Positions 44,521 to 54,031 of a stretch of 64,000 bases of DNA are shown here, in pieces. The stretch's first letter is position 1. Every line of letters begins with the position of its first letter. The stretch spans positions 1 through 64,000 of the forward strand of contig NZ_JAOANW010000018.1 of NCBI RefSeq assembly GCF_026162365.1, given 5' to 3'. The notes below the pieces were generated by a model. The model saw only the letters and a program-made list of their open reading frames with translations, did no database searches and was not told where the DNA came from. The stretch comes from Nitratireductor luteus. GTDB taxonomy: Bacteria; Pseudomonadota; Alphaproteobacteria; Rhizobiales; Rhizobiaceae. The position numbers and the translations under genes are program-made.

Positions 44521-46262
44521 TGTGCGGCCTCCGGAACGGGAAAACCTGCTTCCGACCGGTCAAGCGTTCCGTCGTAGAGTGACAGGGGCGGATGCGCGTC
44601 GGGATCGGTGATAGCTTCAATGAGCCACGGTTTTCTGGACGCTATCGCCGTTTGCAGCGCCGGCAGTATTTCGCCCGGCTCGCGAACTGTAGCGGCGTTG
44701 CAGCCACAGGCCTGCGCAATGGCCGCATGATCGACGGGCGCGAAATGGCAGGCGGAGGTGCATTTTCCGAACTTCACGGTCTCCGCATCCTTCTGGTAGC
44801 CAAGCACGCCGTTGTTGAGCACAATCACGGTGACGCCAATATCGAGGCGAACCATGGTCTCCAGCTCCGCCCAGGAATGGGCAAATCCGCCGTCTCCGAC
44901 AAGGGCTACGACCGGATCAGCAGGCGCTGCAAGCTTTGCGCCCACAGCCAAGGGCAGTCCCCAGCCGAGGCCAGCAAGACCGCGCGGCGTCAGGAACCGC
45001 TGTCCTGCGGCAAGAGCCGTGAGCTGGCCGACCACCCACATGGAAGAGTAGCTGGCATCCGCGACCACCGTCGTGCGCGGCGTTAGACACCGCTGCAGCT
45101 CCGCCATGATCCGCTCGGGCCGAAGCGGCTTGGCATCACTGGCTGCGAACTTGCGCCGCTCGGCTTCGAACCTTGTCCGGAAATGCGCAATCTGACGCTC
45201 CAGCGCCTTGCGTCCGGCCCGGCGCAGCGAGAGGTCGCGGCGTTCCACAACGGCGGTGAGCGCCTCCATTGTTTCCGCGGCATCGCCGACCAGACGCAGT
45301 GCCTCATAGTTGCGACCGATCTCGACGGGATCCACGTCGATGTGGATGATCCGCGCGGATCGAGGGATCAAGCGCCAGCTGTCGGTGCCGTTCTGGTTCG
45401 TGCGCGTGCCGATGAGAAGCACCACATCGGCATTCCCGAGAAGCTCCCTGGAATGGCGTCCCAGGGAGCCTGGTCCGGTGAGCGAGGCGATGACGCCCAG
45501 CGACAGCGGATGCGTTTCGTCCACTGCTCCCTTGCCCATATTGGTCGTTGCCACAGGCAGATGCGCGGCCTCCTGCAGTCGCGAAAGCGCCTCGGACGCG
45601 CCGCGCGATAGCGCCCCGCCGCCGGCCATAGCAACCGGGCAACGTGCTTTGACGAGAATATCGGCCGCGGCCGCAATCACCTGATCGGCCGGCCGATTCC
45701 GGTCGACCGGCCAGTTGCCGAGCGCGACCTTCCGTTCCATGATAGGCTGCGAAGTCGGCTCGCGCAGGAGATCCGCAGGCAGAAGAAGCACTGCTGGGCC
45801 CGGGCGCCCGCTACCGGCCGCGGCAAAAGCTGCATCCACATAGTCCTCCACCCTGTCGGCAGTCAGGATGCGCCCGACCCACTTGGCGCAGGGCTGGAAG
45901 AGGCCGGTCTGATCGATCTCCTGGAACGCATTACGGTCGAGGTGCGGCCGCTCCACCTCCTGGACCAGGGCAATGATGGGGATGCTCGCCTTCAGCGCCT
46001 CGGCGAGAGGCGCAACCAGCAAGGTAGCCGCGGGACCGTTTTGCGCGGCTACCACGGCAATGCGACCGGAACGGCGGGCGTAACCGTCAGCCATCGCACC
46101 GCCCATGTTCTCCTGACGATAGGCGACCTGCCGGATCCCCATTTCCTCTGCGGCCAGGATTACGGCCGAGGGCAGGCTTTGGGCGAAAACGAATTCGACA
46201 CCGTGGCGCTTTAACGACCGTGCGATGCGCGTCGCGACAGTTTCTTCTATGGTCTGCGACAT
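44517..46262 (-). CDS. Thiamine diphosphate-dependent enzyme (acetolactate synthase-like)
   Basis: 581 residues from ATG 46262, preceded by GGAGG; a GTG one codon upstream is also possible. The three-domain layout of POX/AHAS-type enzymes is clear: catalytic Glu in AYRQENMGGAMADGYAR, the central domain, and the ThDP-binding GDGGFAHSWAELETM...LNNGVLGY. Substrate-specific residues do not let me tell an acetolactate synthase from a decarboxylase or a ligase. The SDR overlaps its end and the aminotransferase overlaps its start, so all three form one operon. Confidence 0.85.
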   Translation of the reverse strand: MSQTIEETVATRIARSLKRHGVEFVFAQSLPSAVILAAEEMGIRQVAYRQENMGGAMADGYARRSGRIAVVAAQNGPAATLLVAPLAEALKASIPIIALVQEVERPHLDRNAFQEIDQTGLFQPCAKWVGRILTADRVEDYVDAAFAAAGSGRPGPAVLLLPADLLREPTSQPIMERKVALGNWPVDRNRPADQVIAAAADILVKARCPVAMAGGGALSRGASEALSRLQEAAHLPVATTNMGKGAVDETHPLSLGVIASLTGPGSLGRHSRELLGNADVVLLIGTRTNQNGTDSWRLIPRSARIIHIDVDPVEIGRNYEALRLVGDAAETMEALTAVVERRDLSLRRAGRKALERQIAHFRTRFEAERRKFAASDAKPLRPERIMAELQRCLTPRTTVVADASYSSMWVVGQLTALAAGQRFLTPRGLAGLGWGLPLAVGAKLAAPADPVVALVGDGGFAHSWAELETMVRLDIGVTVIVLNNGVLGYQKDAETVKFGKCTSACHFAPVDHAAIAQACGCNAATVREPGEILPALQTAIASRKPWLIEAITDPDAHPPLSLYDGTLDRSEAGFPVPEAAQ

Positions 46263-47629
46263 CACAGCGCCTCCCCTTCACGCCCACCCCTTGTGGCCAG
46301 GAAAGCTTCGAACACGTGCACGATCTCTGCGATCTCGGCCTCGCCCATCGGCGTAGAAAGGCATGCTGCCGCTCCATCCGGAAGAATGATGCCATTGCAT
46401 CTGAAGAATCGTGACATCATCTTCATCGTCCTTGCCTCGGCAGGACTGCAATAGGCTTCTCGAAAGTCCCTTGGCGGTGTCGGCTTTGGATGGATCCGGA
46501 AAAGAGACGCCGCGCCTGTGATGCTGAAGGGCGCATCTGCGCGTCGGGCGGCCATTTCCAGCCCCGTGCGTAGCTTGTCGCCGAGGGCCTCCAGGCGTTC
46601 GAAGGCTGCCTGGTCGAGCGCCTCCATGGCCGCAAGCCCGGCGATCATCGAGATTGGATTTGCAGAGAACGTGCCGCCCTGTGGAAGCAAGGGCCGGCCT
46701 CGGCTGGTATCGAACACCGACATGATCTCGGTGCGACCGCCCACGGCACCGATCGGGAATCCACCACCGATGATCTTTCCGAGGGTGAAGAGATCAGGTT
46801 CAAGCCCGTAGCGGGAGGCGGACCCGCGGTAGCCCAGTCGGAAGCTCAGCACCTCGTCGCTGATGATCAGTATTCCGAGCGCCCGCGCGGTCTCCTGGAG
46901 CGCGGAAACGAATGCGGGCTCGGGCGCCACGAGGCCGGCGCGACTCGGCATCGGATCGATGACGACGGCGGCAAGGCGCTCGGCGTTGGCCTTCAACAGC
47001 CCTACGGCGCCATCGGCGTCGTTGAAGCGCAGCACGACCGCTTCTTCAAGGACGGAAGTTGGCATTCCGCGATAGCAGGGCACCGGCTCGGGCGCATCGG
47101 CCGGTCCCCAATTGTCCGGCGTGCTCGCCTGCGTCACCTCGACCCAGTCATAGGCGCCGTGATAGGCCCCTTCGATCGTTGCAATCGCGCTGCGGCCTGT
47201 GAACGCCCGGGCTGCCTTGATCGCGAACATGACGGCTTCGGTGCCTGTGTTGACGAAGCGGATGCGCTCGAGTTGCGGCACGCGCTCGCACAGAAGCGTG
47301 CCGAGCGCGATCTCAGCCTCAGTCGGGTTCGCAAAGCAGGTGCCGCTGTGCAGTTGCCGTTCGACCACCGAGGCGACCGGCGCGAAACCGTGACCGTGGA
47401 TGAGCGTCGTGAAGTTCGCGTTCAGATCGAGATAGCTCGCCCCGTCCACGTCGAGGAAATAGGCCCCCTCCCCTCCGGCGGCATAGCATGGCGTCGGATC
47501 GCGCTCGATCGTCACGCGCGTCGTCCCGTCGGGGAACACGCGACGGGCGCGTTCGAACAGTTCCGCCGAGCGCGGTCCCGGATGTGGGTCTATGAAAATG
47601 GTTTCGAGCCGATTGGAAGGGGCTGGCAT
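46262..47629 (-). CDS. Class III aminotransferase (GSA-aminomutase-like)
   Basis: 455 residues. PLP-dependent fold with GTEAVMFAIKAARAFTGRSA and AIATIEGAYHGAYDWVEV, the cofactor-binding Asp in IISDEVLSFRLGYRG and the PLP lysine in LFTLGKIIGGGFPIGAVGGR. Members of this branch act on amino-ketones, beta-amino acids or omega-amino acids rather than only on glutamate semialdehyde. It is the first gene of the ThDP-SDR operon. A GntR-box (47702-47713) lies 73 bases upstream of its start. Confidence 0.87.
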   Translation of the reverse strand: MPAPSNRLETIFIDPHPGPRSAELFERARRVFPDGTTRVTIERDPTPCYAAGGEGAYFLDVDGASYLDLNANFTTLIHGHGFAPVASVVERQLHSGTCFANPTEAEIALGTLLCERVPQLERIRFVNTGTEAVMFAIKAARAFTGRSAIATIEGAYHGAYDWVEVTQASTPDNWGPADAPEPVPCYRGMPTSVLEEAVVLRFNDADGAVGLLKANAERLAAVVIDPMPSRAGLVAPEPAFVSALQETARALGILIISDEVLSFRLGYRGSASRYGLEPDLFTLGKIIGGGFPIGAVGGRTEIMSVFDTSRGRPLLPQGGTFSANPISMIAGLAAMEALDQAAFERLEALGDKLRTGLEMAARRADAPFSITGAASLFRIHPKPTPPRDFREAYCSPAEARTMKMMSRFFRCNGIILPDGAAACLSTPMGEAEIAEIVHVFEAFLATRGGREGEAL

Positions 47630-47701
47630 GGCGTTCCTGCCTCCTGGTTGTTGCCATCAAACGCGATCTTGCGCTCCCAAATGAGAGCGTATTTTGATGT
47701 T

Positions 47702-47713
47702 TGATGCAACAAA
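47702..47713. promoter_or_regulatory. GntR-box copy 2, upstream of the aminotransferase gene
   Basis: TGATGCAACAAA, preceded by another TTTTGATG half. Lies between the end of the GntR gene (47728) and the aminotransferase start (47629), so it fits control of the enzyme operon by the adjacent regulator. Confidence 0.65.
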
Positions 47714-47727
47714 AATATTCTAGGCCG

Positions 47728-48447
47728 TCATTCCACCCCCTCCTGCCGCGATATGATAAGCGAGGAAAGACGCCGATAGCCGCTGCGGATGTCGTTCTCG
47801 ATCGCGGCCCGCACGGCAGCAGCATCGCCGTCCTGCAGGCCGCGCAACGCAAACAGGTGATTGGATACCCCCGTCCGGGACTGTGCGAACTCGGGGTAGA
47901 GGTCGTTGAAGGCGGGGCCGATCTGCAGCCACATCGATTCGACGATCGCTACGAGCCGGGACATGCCGCTGCGCCGATAGATGAGAAAGTGAAAATCTTT
48001 GTTGGCGTCCAGCACATCGGTGTAACGCGCCTCGTCTAGCCCGCGATTGATACGTTCCTGCAAGCGCTCCAACTCCTGGATGTCCTCCGGCGTCACTTTG
48101 GCTGCCGCCTGCTCGGCCGCCAGTCCCTCTAGGGCCAGGCGGATTTCTGTAATCTCGTCAAGGGCTGCAAGTGTCAGTTCCGGCACGACCACCGTCTTCG
48201 GGCCCAGATTTACCAGCACTCCTTCCCCGATCAGACGGGTGATAGCATCGCGCGCCGGTGTAGTGCTCACTTGGAGCGCCTGCGCGACGGAGCGAACGGT
48301 AAGCTTCATGCCGGGGCGCAGCGCGCCGCGAACGAGCGAGTCCTTCAGGCTTGTATAGGCCCGCTCACCGAGGCTCTCGTGCCGGTCGATGGGCGCGATC
48401 TCCCCGGCGGATAAGTCCGGCCTCTTTTTCTTTGGCGCATCATCCAT
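47728..48447 (-). CDS. GntR-family regulator, FCD type
   Basis: 239 residues from ATG 48447 (MDDAPKKKRPDLSAGEIAPI) with AAAGGA upstream; the longer frame starts inside the promoter and is not used. The winged helix (SLGERAYTSLKDSLVRGALR, VRSVAQALQVSTTPARDAIT) is followed by an FCD ligand domain with metal-binding residues spread over EIRLALEGLAAEQAAAK, DFHFLIYRRSG and SNHLFALRGLQDGD. It is divergent from the transporter operon and in tandem with the enzyme operon; both flanking promoters carry the same 12-mer. Confidence 0.88.
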   Translation of the reverse strand: MDDAPKKKRPDLSAGEIAPIDRHESLGERAYTSLKDSLVRGALRPGMKLTVRSVAQALQVSTTPARDAITRLIGEGVLVNLGPKTVVVPELTLAALDEITEIRLALEGLAAEQAAAKVTPEDIQELERLQERINRGLDEARYTDVLDANKDFHFLIYRRSGMSRLVAIVESMWLQIGPAFNDLYPEFAQSRTGVSNHLFALRGLQDGDAAAVRAAIENDIRSGYRRLSSLIISRQEGVE

Positions 48448-48572
48448 TGCATCGTCCTTTTGGCGGGGCCGTTTCCCGCAGCGGCGATTCGGTCCGGATC
48501 TATCGTATCCACTAAATCGCAGAGGCGCGACCTTGCCAAACCGCCTGCAAAGCGACTTGACAGCATCGTCAT

Positions 48573-48584
48573 TTTGTTGCATCA
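48573..48584. promoter_or_regulatory. GntR-box copy 3, in the divergent GntR/transporter promoter
   Basis: TTTGTTGCATCA, the reverse complement of TGATGCAACAAA. It lies 126 bases upstream of the GntR start and about 175 upstream of the ABC ATPase GTG, so one box may serve both directions. Confidence 0.65.
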
Positions 48585-48759
48585 AATTTCAAATATTAAC
48601 TCAGCGCCGCATTCCCGAGTGATGGAGGGACGATGACGCTCTGAGCCTCCGCCGAGGTTTCGTGGTGTCCCGACACCAGCGGCGCCGAATGCGTAGGCAG
48701 CACAGCCAGGCGCCGAATCAGGCCAATTTTCAGCATGCTGAAGCGAAAGGTGGTGAACA

Positions 48760-49854
48760 GTGCATGGAGCAAGCGTTTCCCTGCGGGAACTGGACAAGCG
48801 GTACGGCCGGGTGCAGGCGGTCGACCAGGTGGCGATCGACATCCGACCCGGCGAGTTCCTCTCCCTCCTCGGTCCCTCCGGATCGGGCAAGACCACCCTG
48901 CTCATGATGGTGGCGGGGTTCGAGCAGCCGGATTCAGGTGTGATATGGGTCGGCGACCGCGACATCACGCATGTGGCGCCAAACAGACGCGACATCGGAA
49001 TGGTTTTCCAGCGCTATGCACTCTTCCCACACATGACGATCGCCAAGAACATCGCCTTTCCGCTGCGCATGCGCCGATTCTCGAAGGAAATGATGTCACG
49101 TGCCGTGGCGAATGCCCTGGAGCTCGTTCAATTGGAGGGTTTTGAAACGCGTCTGCCGAGCCAATTGTCCGGCGGGCAGCAGCAGCGGGTGGCGGTCGCC
49201 CGCGCCCTCGTCTTCAAGCCTCCCCTCCTCCTGATGGACGAGCCGCTCGGCGCCCTCGACAAGAAGCTGCGCGAGCAGATGCAGATTGAGATCAAGCGTC
49301 TGCAGCAGAGCTTGGGCATCACGGTGATCTACGTCACACACGACCAGGAAGAGGCGCTCACCATGTCCGACCGCATTGCGGTGATGCGAGAGGGCCATCT
49401 GGAGCAGATAGGCTCCCCTACCGAGCTCTATGACGCGCCTGCCACCGCCTTTGTCGCTGACTTCATCGGCAAAATGAACTTCTTGGATGGAGAATGTCTG
49501 CGACACGATGCCCGCTGTTTCGAGGTTGCGATCAGCCGAAGCGGTACGATCGTGCTGGATAGCGGTTCCCATCCACTCGTGACCTCGCCTCAGCGCGGCG
49601 CTCGGGTGCGGCTCGCAGTGAGGCCGGAGCGGATCGAACTTGTGCCGTATGGGAGCCAGAATCTCAATGGCCTCGTCGAGGCGGTAATCTTCGTCGGTTC
49701 ATCCCACACGTTTCTTGTGCGGCTTGCCGGAGGGGAATTGCTTCACGTCCAGTGTCAGGCGAGCCGCGCCGGCAATTCCCTCTGTGAAGGCGATCGCGTC
49801 GGGATTTCCATCCCGAGCAACTCCGTGCTGGTTTTCCCGCAGATGGAGTGCTGA
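48760..49854 (+). CDS. Spermidine/putrescine-type ABC ATP-binding protein
   Basis: 364 residues from GTG 48760 (MHGASVSLRELDKRYGRVQA), with AAGGTGG upstream. Walker A LLGPSGSGKTTLL, Q-loop MVFQRYALFPHM, signature QLSGGQQQRVAVARAL, Walker B LLMDEPLGALD and H-loop YVTHDQEEA are all intact. A C-terminal TOBE/regulatory region (about 245-360) is present, as in PotA. Its permease partners follow directly. The solute-binding gene at 42276 is separated from it by the enzyme operon but shares a promoter motif. Confidence 0.9.
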   Translation: MHGASVSLRELDKRYGRVQAVDQVAIDIRPGEFLSLLGPSGSGKTTLLMMVAGFEQPDSGVIWVGDRDITHVAPNRRDIGMVFQRYALFPHMTIAKNIAFPLRMRRFSKEMMSRAVANALELVQLEGFETRLPSQLSGGQQQRVAVARALVFKPPLLLMDEPLGALDKKLREQMQIEIKRLQQSLGITVIYVTHDQEEALTMSDRIAVMREGHLEQIGSPTELYDAPATAFVADFIGKMNFLDGECLRHDARCFEVAISRSGTIVLDSGSHPLVTSPQRGARVRLAVRPERIELVPYGSQNLNGLVEAVIFVGSSHTFLVRLAGGELLHVQCQASRAGNSLCEGDRVGISIPSNSVLVFPQMEC

Positions 49855-49857
49855 GCG

Positions 49858-50745
49858 ATGCCGGAAAACCCCGTCCTTAGGCGCCGAATCCGCGGCCGGC
49901 CCCTTTCGGCCGGTGGATACGGAACGACCGCGTCCCTCGTGCTCGTCTCCCCGCTCATCCTGTTACTCGTCAGCGCCTTCGCTTACCCCGTGGGCCGACT
50001 GCTGTGGAATAGCGTCTTTACGCCGGAACCGACGCTCGCCCATTACGCGCGCATCATAGCCGAGCCGCTCTACCTCATTGTCCTTTGGCGCACGTTCGAA
50101 ATTGCCTTCATCGTCACTGCTCTGGCGTTTCTGCTCGGCTATCCGGTCGCCTATGCGATGGCGCGGGTCCAAGGTCGACGCGCAATCCTGGTCGCGGCCT
50201 GTGTTCTTGTTCCCCTGTGGACGAGCGTACTTGTGCGCTCCTACGCCTGGATCGTGCTCTTGCAGCGCAATGGAATTGTCAACACCGTCGTGCAGGAGAT
50301 GGGACTGTCCAAGGCACCGCTCCAGCTTCTCTATACCGAAGGTGCGGTCATCCTGGCGATGACCCATGTTCTGCTACCCTTCATGGTCCTGCCGATCTAT
50401 TCGACGCTGCGGAACATCCCGGATGAATTTGCAAAAGCGGCCCGCAACCTCGGAGCGAGCGCACCACAAGCCTTTCTCCGGATCACTTTTCCGCTCAGCC
50501 TGCCAGGGGCGGCGGCCGGTACGCTGATAACCTTCATCCTAGCGCTTGGCTTCTACATCACGCCGGCGCTGGTGGGTGGCCCGAGTACGCTCATGATGTC
50601 CACCCTTATAGCGCAGCAGACGACGGAACTGCTCGACTGGCCTTTCGCGGGGGCGCTGTCCGCGATTTTGCTTGTGTCAACGCTACTGCTCGCCGCTCTG
50701 TATCGCCGGGCCCTCTCGTTCAGCAAAGGATTTTCGAATGGCTGA
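49858..50745 (+). CDS. ABC transporter permease (PotB-like)
   Basis: 295 residues, three bases after the ATPase stop. Six hydrophobic segments (VLVSPLILLLVSAFAYPVGR at the start) and the conserved EAA-like loop ...RNLGASAPQAFLRITFPLSL that contacts the ATPase. The stop overlaps the start of the next permease by 8 bases. Confidence 0.88.
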   Translation: MPENPVLRRRIRGRPLSAGGYGTTASLVLVSPLILLLVSAFAYPVGRLLWNSVFTPEPTLAHYARIIAEPLYLIVLWRTFEIAFIVTALAFLLGYPVAYAMARVQGRRAILVAACVLVPLWTSVLVRSYAWIVLLQRNGIVNTVVQEMGLSKAPLQLLYTEGAVILAMTHVLLPFMVLPIYSTLRNIPDEFAKAARNLGASAPQAFLRITFPLSLPGAAAGTLITFILALGFYITPALVGGPSTLMMSTLIAQQTTELLDWPFAGALSAILLVSTLLLAALYRRALSFSKGFSNG

Positions 50746-51589
50746 GGTCGACCTTGCAATGGCCGCGCGCGCTGCGAGGGAACGCAGCCGGACAGGAGTA
50801 GACATGGCCCGCGTCTTTGCAGGTCTTGGACTTAGCCTCGTGCTGTTCTTTCTCATTCTGCCCACTCTCATCGTGATCTCGATGTCGGTGGGAACTTCAT
50901 CCTACATCGCATTCCCCCCTGAGGGCTTCACGTTCAAGTGGTATGCCCAATACTTCCAGGATCCCGACTGGATGGCCGCTACCTGGTTCAGCCTTCGTAT
51001 CGCCGGCATTACGACCTTGGCGGCAACGGTGATCGGCACGCTGGCAGCGATCGCGCTTGTCCGCGGGTGCCTTCCCGGCAAGGAGTTTGTCCAGGCCGTC
51101 ACGATTGCCCCGCTAGTCGTCCCGCACATTGTCGTCGCGGTCGCGCTTTATCTCACCTTCGCGCCCCTCGGCCTGACAGGTAATCTGTACGGTTTCGTGA
51201 TCGCCCATACGATGCTTGCCGTCCCCTATGTCGTGATCACGGTGGGAGCGGCGCTGCAGCGCTTTGATCCCGCGCTGGAGCTTGCAGCGCTCAATTGCGG
51301 CGCGACTCGCCTCCAGGCATTCTTCCACGTTGTCCTGCCCAACATCCTGCCGGGCGTTGCGGCCGGTGGCGTGTTTGCCTTCCTCGCATCGTTTGACGAG
51401 GCGACAGTCGCCTTCTTCATATCCGGCATCGAAGGCAAGACGATCACACGCAAGATGTTCGAGGATATCGACTTCAACCTCACCCCCGTCATCGCCGCGG
51501 TCTCGACGGTCCTGACCCTGGTGTCGCTTGCCCTTATGGGCACCATCGAAATCGCACGGCGCAGGAACGAGGCCAACTCAGATGGCTGA
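50738..51589 (+). CDS. ABC transporter permease (PotC-like)
   Basis: 283 residues from ATG 50738, which overlaps the PotB-like stop. Membrane segments include LVLFFLILPTLIVISMSVGT, and the EAA loop reads ALNCGATRLQAFFHVVLPNI. With PotB it forms the channel. The M81 peptidase gene follows after about 40 bases, which links uptake to hydrolysis of the cargo. Confidence 0.88.
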   Translation: MAEVDLAMAARAARERSRTGVDMARVFAGLGLSLVLFFLILPTLIVISMSVGTSSYIAFPPEGFTFKWYAQYFQDPDWMAATWFSLRIAGITTLAATVIGTLAAIALVRGCLPGKEFVQAVTIAPLVVPHIVVAVALYLTFAPLGLTGNLYGFVIAHTMLAVPYVVITVGAALQRFDPALELAALNCGATRLQAFFHVVLPNILPGVAAGGVFAFLASFDEATVAFFISGIEGKTITRKMFEDIDFNLTPVIAAVSTVLTLVSLALMGTIEIARRRNEANSDG

Positions 51590-51628
51590 TCGCCTGACCC
51601 CGCATGAAAGAGCGACTGGAGGCTTTGC

Positions 51629-53182
51629 ATGAACATGCCGCGAAAAGCGGAACAAATGCGTTCCGCGACGTTCCCGAAGACGCGACGGATTCTGGTTGGG
51701 TGCGTGTTCCATGAATCGCACGGATTCAGCCCGCATATAACGGGAGCCGATCAATTCGAGATCGACAGGGGCATGACGTTGCTGATGCAGGCGCGGCAGT
51801 CCGACACGACCCTCGGGGGTATGGTGCGCAAGACGGAAGCGTTGGGCCACGAGGCGATTCCTGCCATTTCCATCAGCGCCCCGCCGAGCGGCCGCGTTGA
51901 CCATGGATTTTACGCCAGGATCCGTATTGAACTCATCGAGCTCGCGCGGCGCGAGCGATATGACGCCATCGCGCTCGAACTGCATGGCGCCATGGGCACA
52001 ACTGAACTTGCGGATGCGGAGGGCGATCTTCTCTCGGACCTACGTAAAGCCGTCGGGCCGAACGTTCCGATTGGCGTCGGCCTCGACCTGCATGCCCATG
52101 TGACGCCCGCTATGCTCGATGCAGCCGATATCTGCATCGCCTGCAAAGAGAACCCTCATTCAGACGTAGTCGAATGCGGTGAGCGCGTGATCGAGGGGCT
52201 TCTGGCCATGCTTGACGGCACGTTTAAGCCAACCATCACAATGGCCAAAGCGCCGATGATCCTGCCAGGTGCTGCGGAGACAGCAATAGGCCCGCTTGCG
52301 GAATTGCATGCCAGGGCCCGCTCCATACAAGGGGTGCATCCCGAGATCTGGGACATCTCGATCTACAATGTCTTCCGCTACCTGGACGACGAGGATATTG
52401 GCCAAGCAGCCGTCGTGATTTCGAACGGAACAACCGAGAGTGCCATAAGTGCAGCCGAGGAATTGGCCAGTCAGTTCTGGGCGTGGCGTGAACGTTTCCG
52501 TGACGATCTCCTGACGATCGACCAGGTTCTCGACGTGGCGGCAAAGGACCCACAGGGGCGCCCCTATATATTGGCCGATATGGGGGACCGGGTGTTGGCG
52601 GGCGCGCCGGGCGACAGCACGGCGATCCTCATGCATGCTCTGTCTCGCGGCGACGAACTTCGTGGTGCAATCCCCGTGACCGATCCCGCCAGCGTCGAGG
52701 CCGCCACGGTAGCTGGCGCAGGCGCCCGTATCACACTGGACGTGGGTGGACGTCTGACGCCCGGCTTCAGACCCTTGAGGATCACCGGCAGGGTTTTGGC
52801 TGTCGGCGACGGCCGCTTCGTCATGGCAGGGCCATTCCGGGGTGGCGAGGAGACGAGCCTCGGACGCACCGCCGTCCTTCTCGTGGAGGACCGGATGTGC
52901 ATCCTTCTAACGAGCAAGCCCGGCTTTACCCACGATCCCGCAGCTTTCACAAGCCAGGGGATCGACCTTGCTGCGCAGGATTTCGTAGTCGTGAAATCTG
53001 GATACCACTTCAAGATGAACTTTGCCGGCATTGGAACTCCGCTCAGCGTGGCGACGCCCGGTATCGGTTACTACACACGTGGACAGCTCAGTTGGCAGAA
53101 GGCGCGCTTCTGGCCGGAACACGATATCTCCGCGCCACGGATCGAAGCGATCGTTCACGGGAGGGGCAAAGATATCGCTTGA
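51629..53182 (+). CDS. M81-family metallopeptidase (MlrC-like)
   Basis: 517 residues. The N-terminal domain carries the zinc ligands typical of M81: VFHESHGFSP, ALELHGAM and VGLDLHAHVT. The C-terminal MlrC domain (about 320-510, YILADMGDRVLAGAPGDSTA, LTSKPGFTHDPAAF) is intact. Named for MlrC, which degrades linearised microcystin, the family is widespread and its usual substrates are unknown. Its place after the ABC genes suggests it acts on an imported amide or peptide-like compound. Confidence 0.88.
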   Translation: MNMPRKAEQMRSATFPKTRRILVGCVFHESHGFSPHITGADQFEIDRGMTLLMQARQSDTTLGGMVRKTEALGHEAIPAISISAPPSGRVDHGFYARIRIELIELARRERYDAIALELHGAMGTTELADAEGDLLSDLRKAVGPNVPIGVGLDLHAHVTPAMLDAADICIACKENPHSDVVECGERVIEGLLAMLDGTFKPTITMAKAPMILPGAAETAIGPLAELHARARSIQGVHPEIWDISIYNVFRYLDDEDIGQAAVVISNGTTESAISAAEELASQFWAWRERFRDDLLTIDQVLDVAAKDPQGRPYILADMGDRVLAGAPGDSTAILMHALSRGDELRGAIPVTDPASVEAATVAGAGARITLDVGGRLTPGFRPLRITGRVLAVGDGRFVMAGPFRGGEETSLGRTAVLLVEDRMCILLTSKPGFTHDPAAFTSQGIDLAAQDFVVVKSGYHFKMNFAGIGTPLSVATPGIGYYTRGQLSWQKARFWPEHDISAPRIEAIVHGRGKDIA

Positions 53183-53248
53183 GCCCGAGCCTGGCGCATC
53201 GATCTGCCGTCTTCTGCCAAGGGTAGGTAGACGGGACAGGCGATAAGA

Positions 53249-53958
53249 TTGCGCTATGGCGAGATTCGGCACGAGCGGACCGGCGTGGTCGGCCTCGAAT
53301 ACGGCTCTTCATCCGTGAGGACGGACAGCAAAGCCACCCGCATGGCTTCGTATTTCGCGCGCTCAAATACGCCCACCGCTGACCTCGCAAGGCTCAAGAA
53401 GGGCATCGAAGCTAAAGGCGCCAGCGTGTCGGCATCTCTACCCATCTCCGCCCATTTGGGTGGGCGACCCGCGGTCACGGACGCGATCTTGCAGGCGAGC
53501 GATGCGGTTTTGCTCCTGCCGGGGCTTATGAATCCCTCGCTGCCCTTGCATCCCTGCGTGCCACGGGCGCCCTTGCATCCGATGTCATGATTCTCGGCAC
53601 CGGCGATTGGCCGCAGGAGCAACTGGCCGAAGCGGTGCTTGCCGGTGCTCTTTCATGTCGGTTCGAGTTGCATGCGGTCGGTGGTGTGGGCGGGCGTTAC
53701 CACGCGCAATTCGGTCGGCCTATATCCGCCGATGCAGCCTACGGGTTCGATGCGGTGGCGCTGGCTATCGGAATCGTTCGCGCCCATGGCGCGGATAGGC
53801 TCACCGCCGTAACACTCCAATCGCTCCCCAAGAGAGTACATCAGGGCTTAAACACAGTAGCCGGGTTCGGCGAAATGGGGGTGCTCCACCTCTACTTTCT
53901 GATGTCTAGTCTCCACTGTGCCTTCGAGGATAGCTACCCAACGGCTCACAGAGTTTGA
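53249..53958 (+). pseudogene. Remnant of a periplasmic-binding-fold protein
   Basis: Two overlapping frames read as one decayed gene. The first (from about 53249) has LARLKKGIEAKGASVSASL and AVTDAILQASDAVLLLP. At about 53520 the sequence switches frame and continues AGAYESLAALASLRATGALA, VMILGTGDWPQEQLAEAVLA and FGRPISADAAYGFDAVALAI. The pattern resembles LpoA-like or Leu/Ile/Val-type binding proteins of Alphaproteobacteria. No signal peptide is visible and the C-terminus is abnormal. A one-base shift plus truncation is inferred. Confidence 0.5.
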
Positions 53959-54031
53959 TATTGCAGCGCGAGGCCCAGCATCCTCGTCAAGCGGCAGCAA
54001 TGCGCCGCCGGTCCCAATCCAACCCAGCCCA

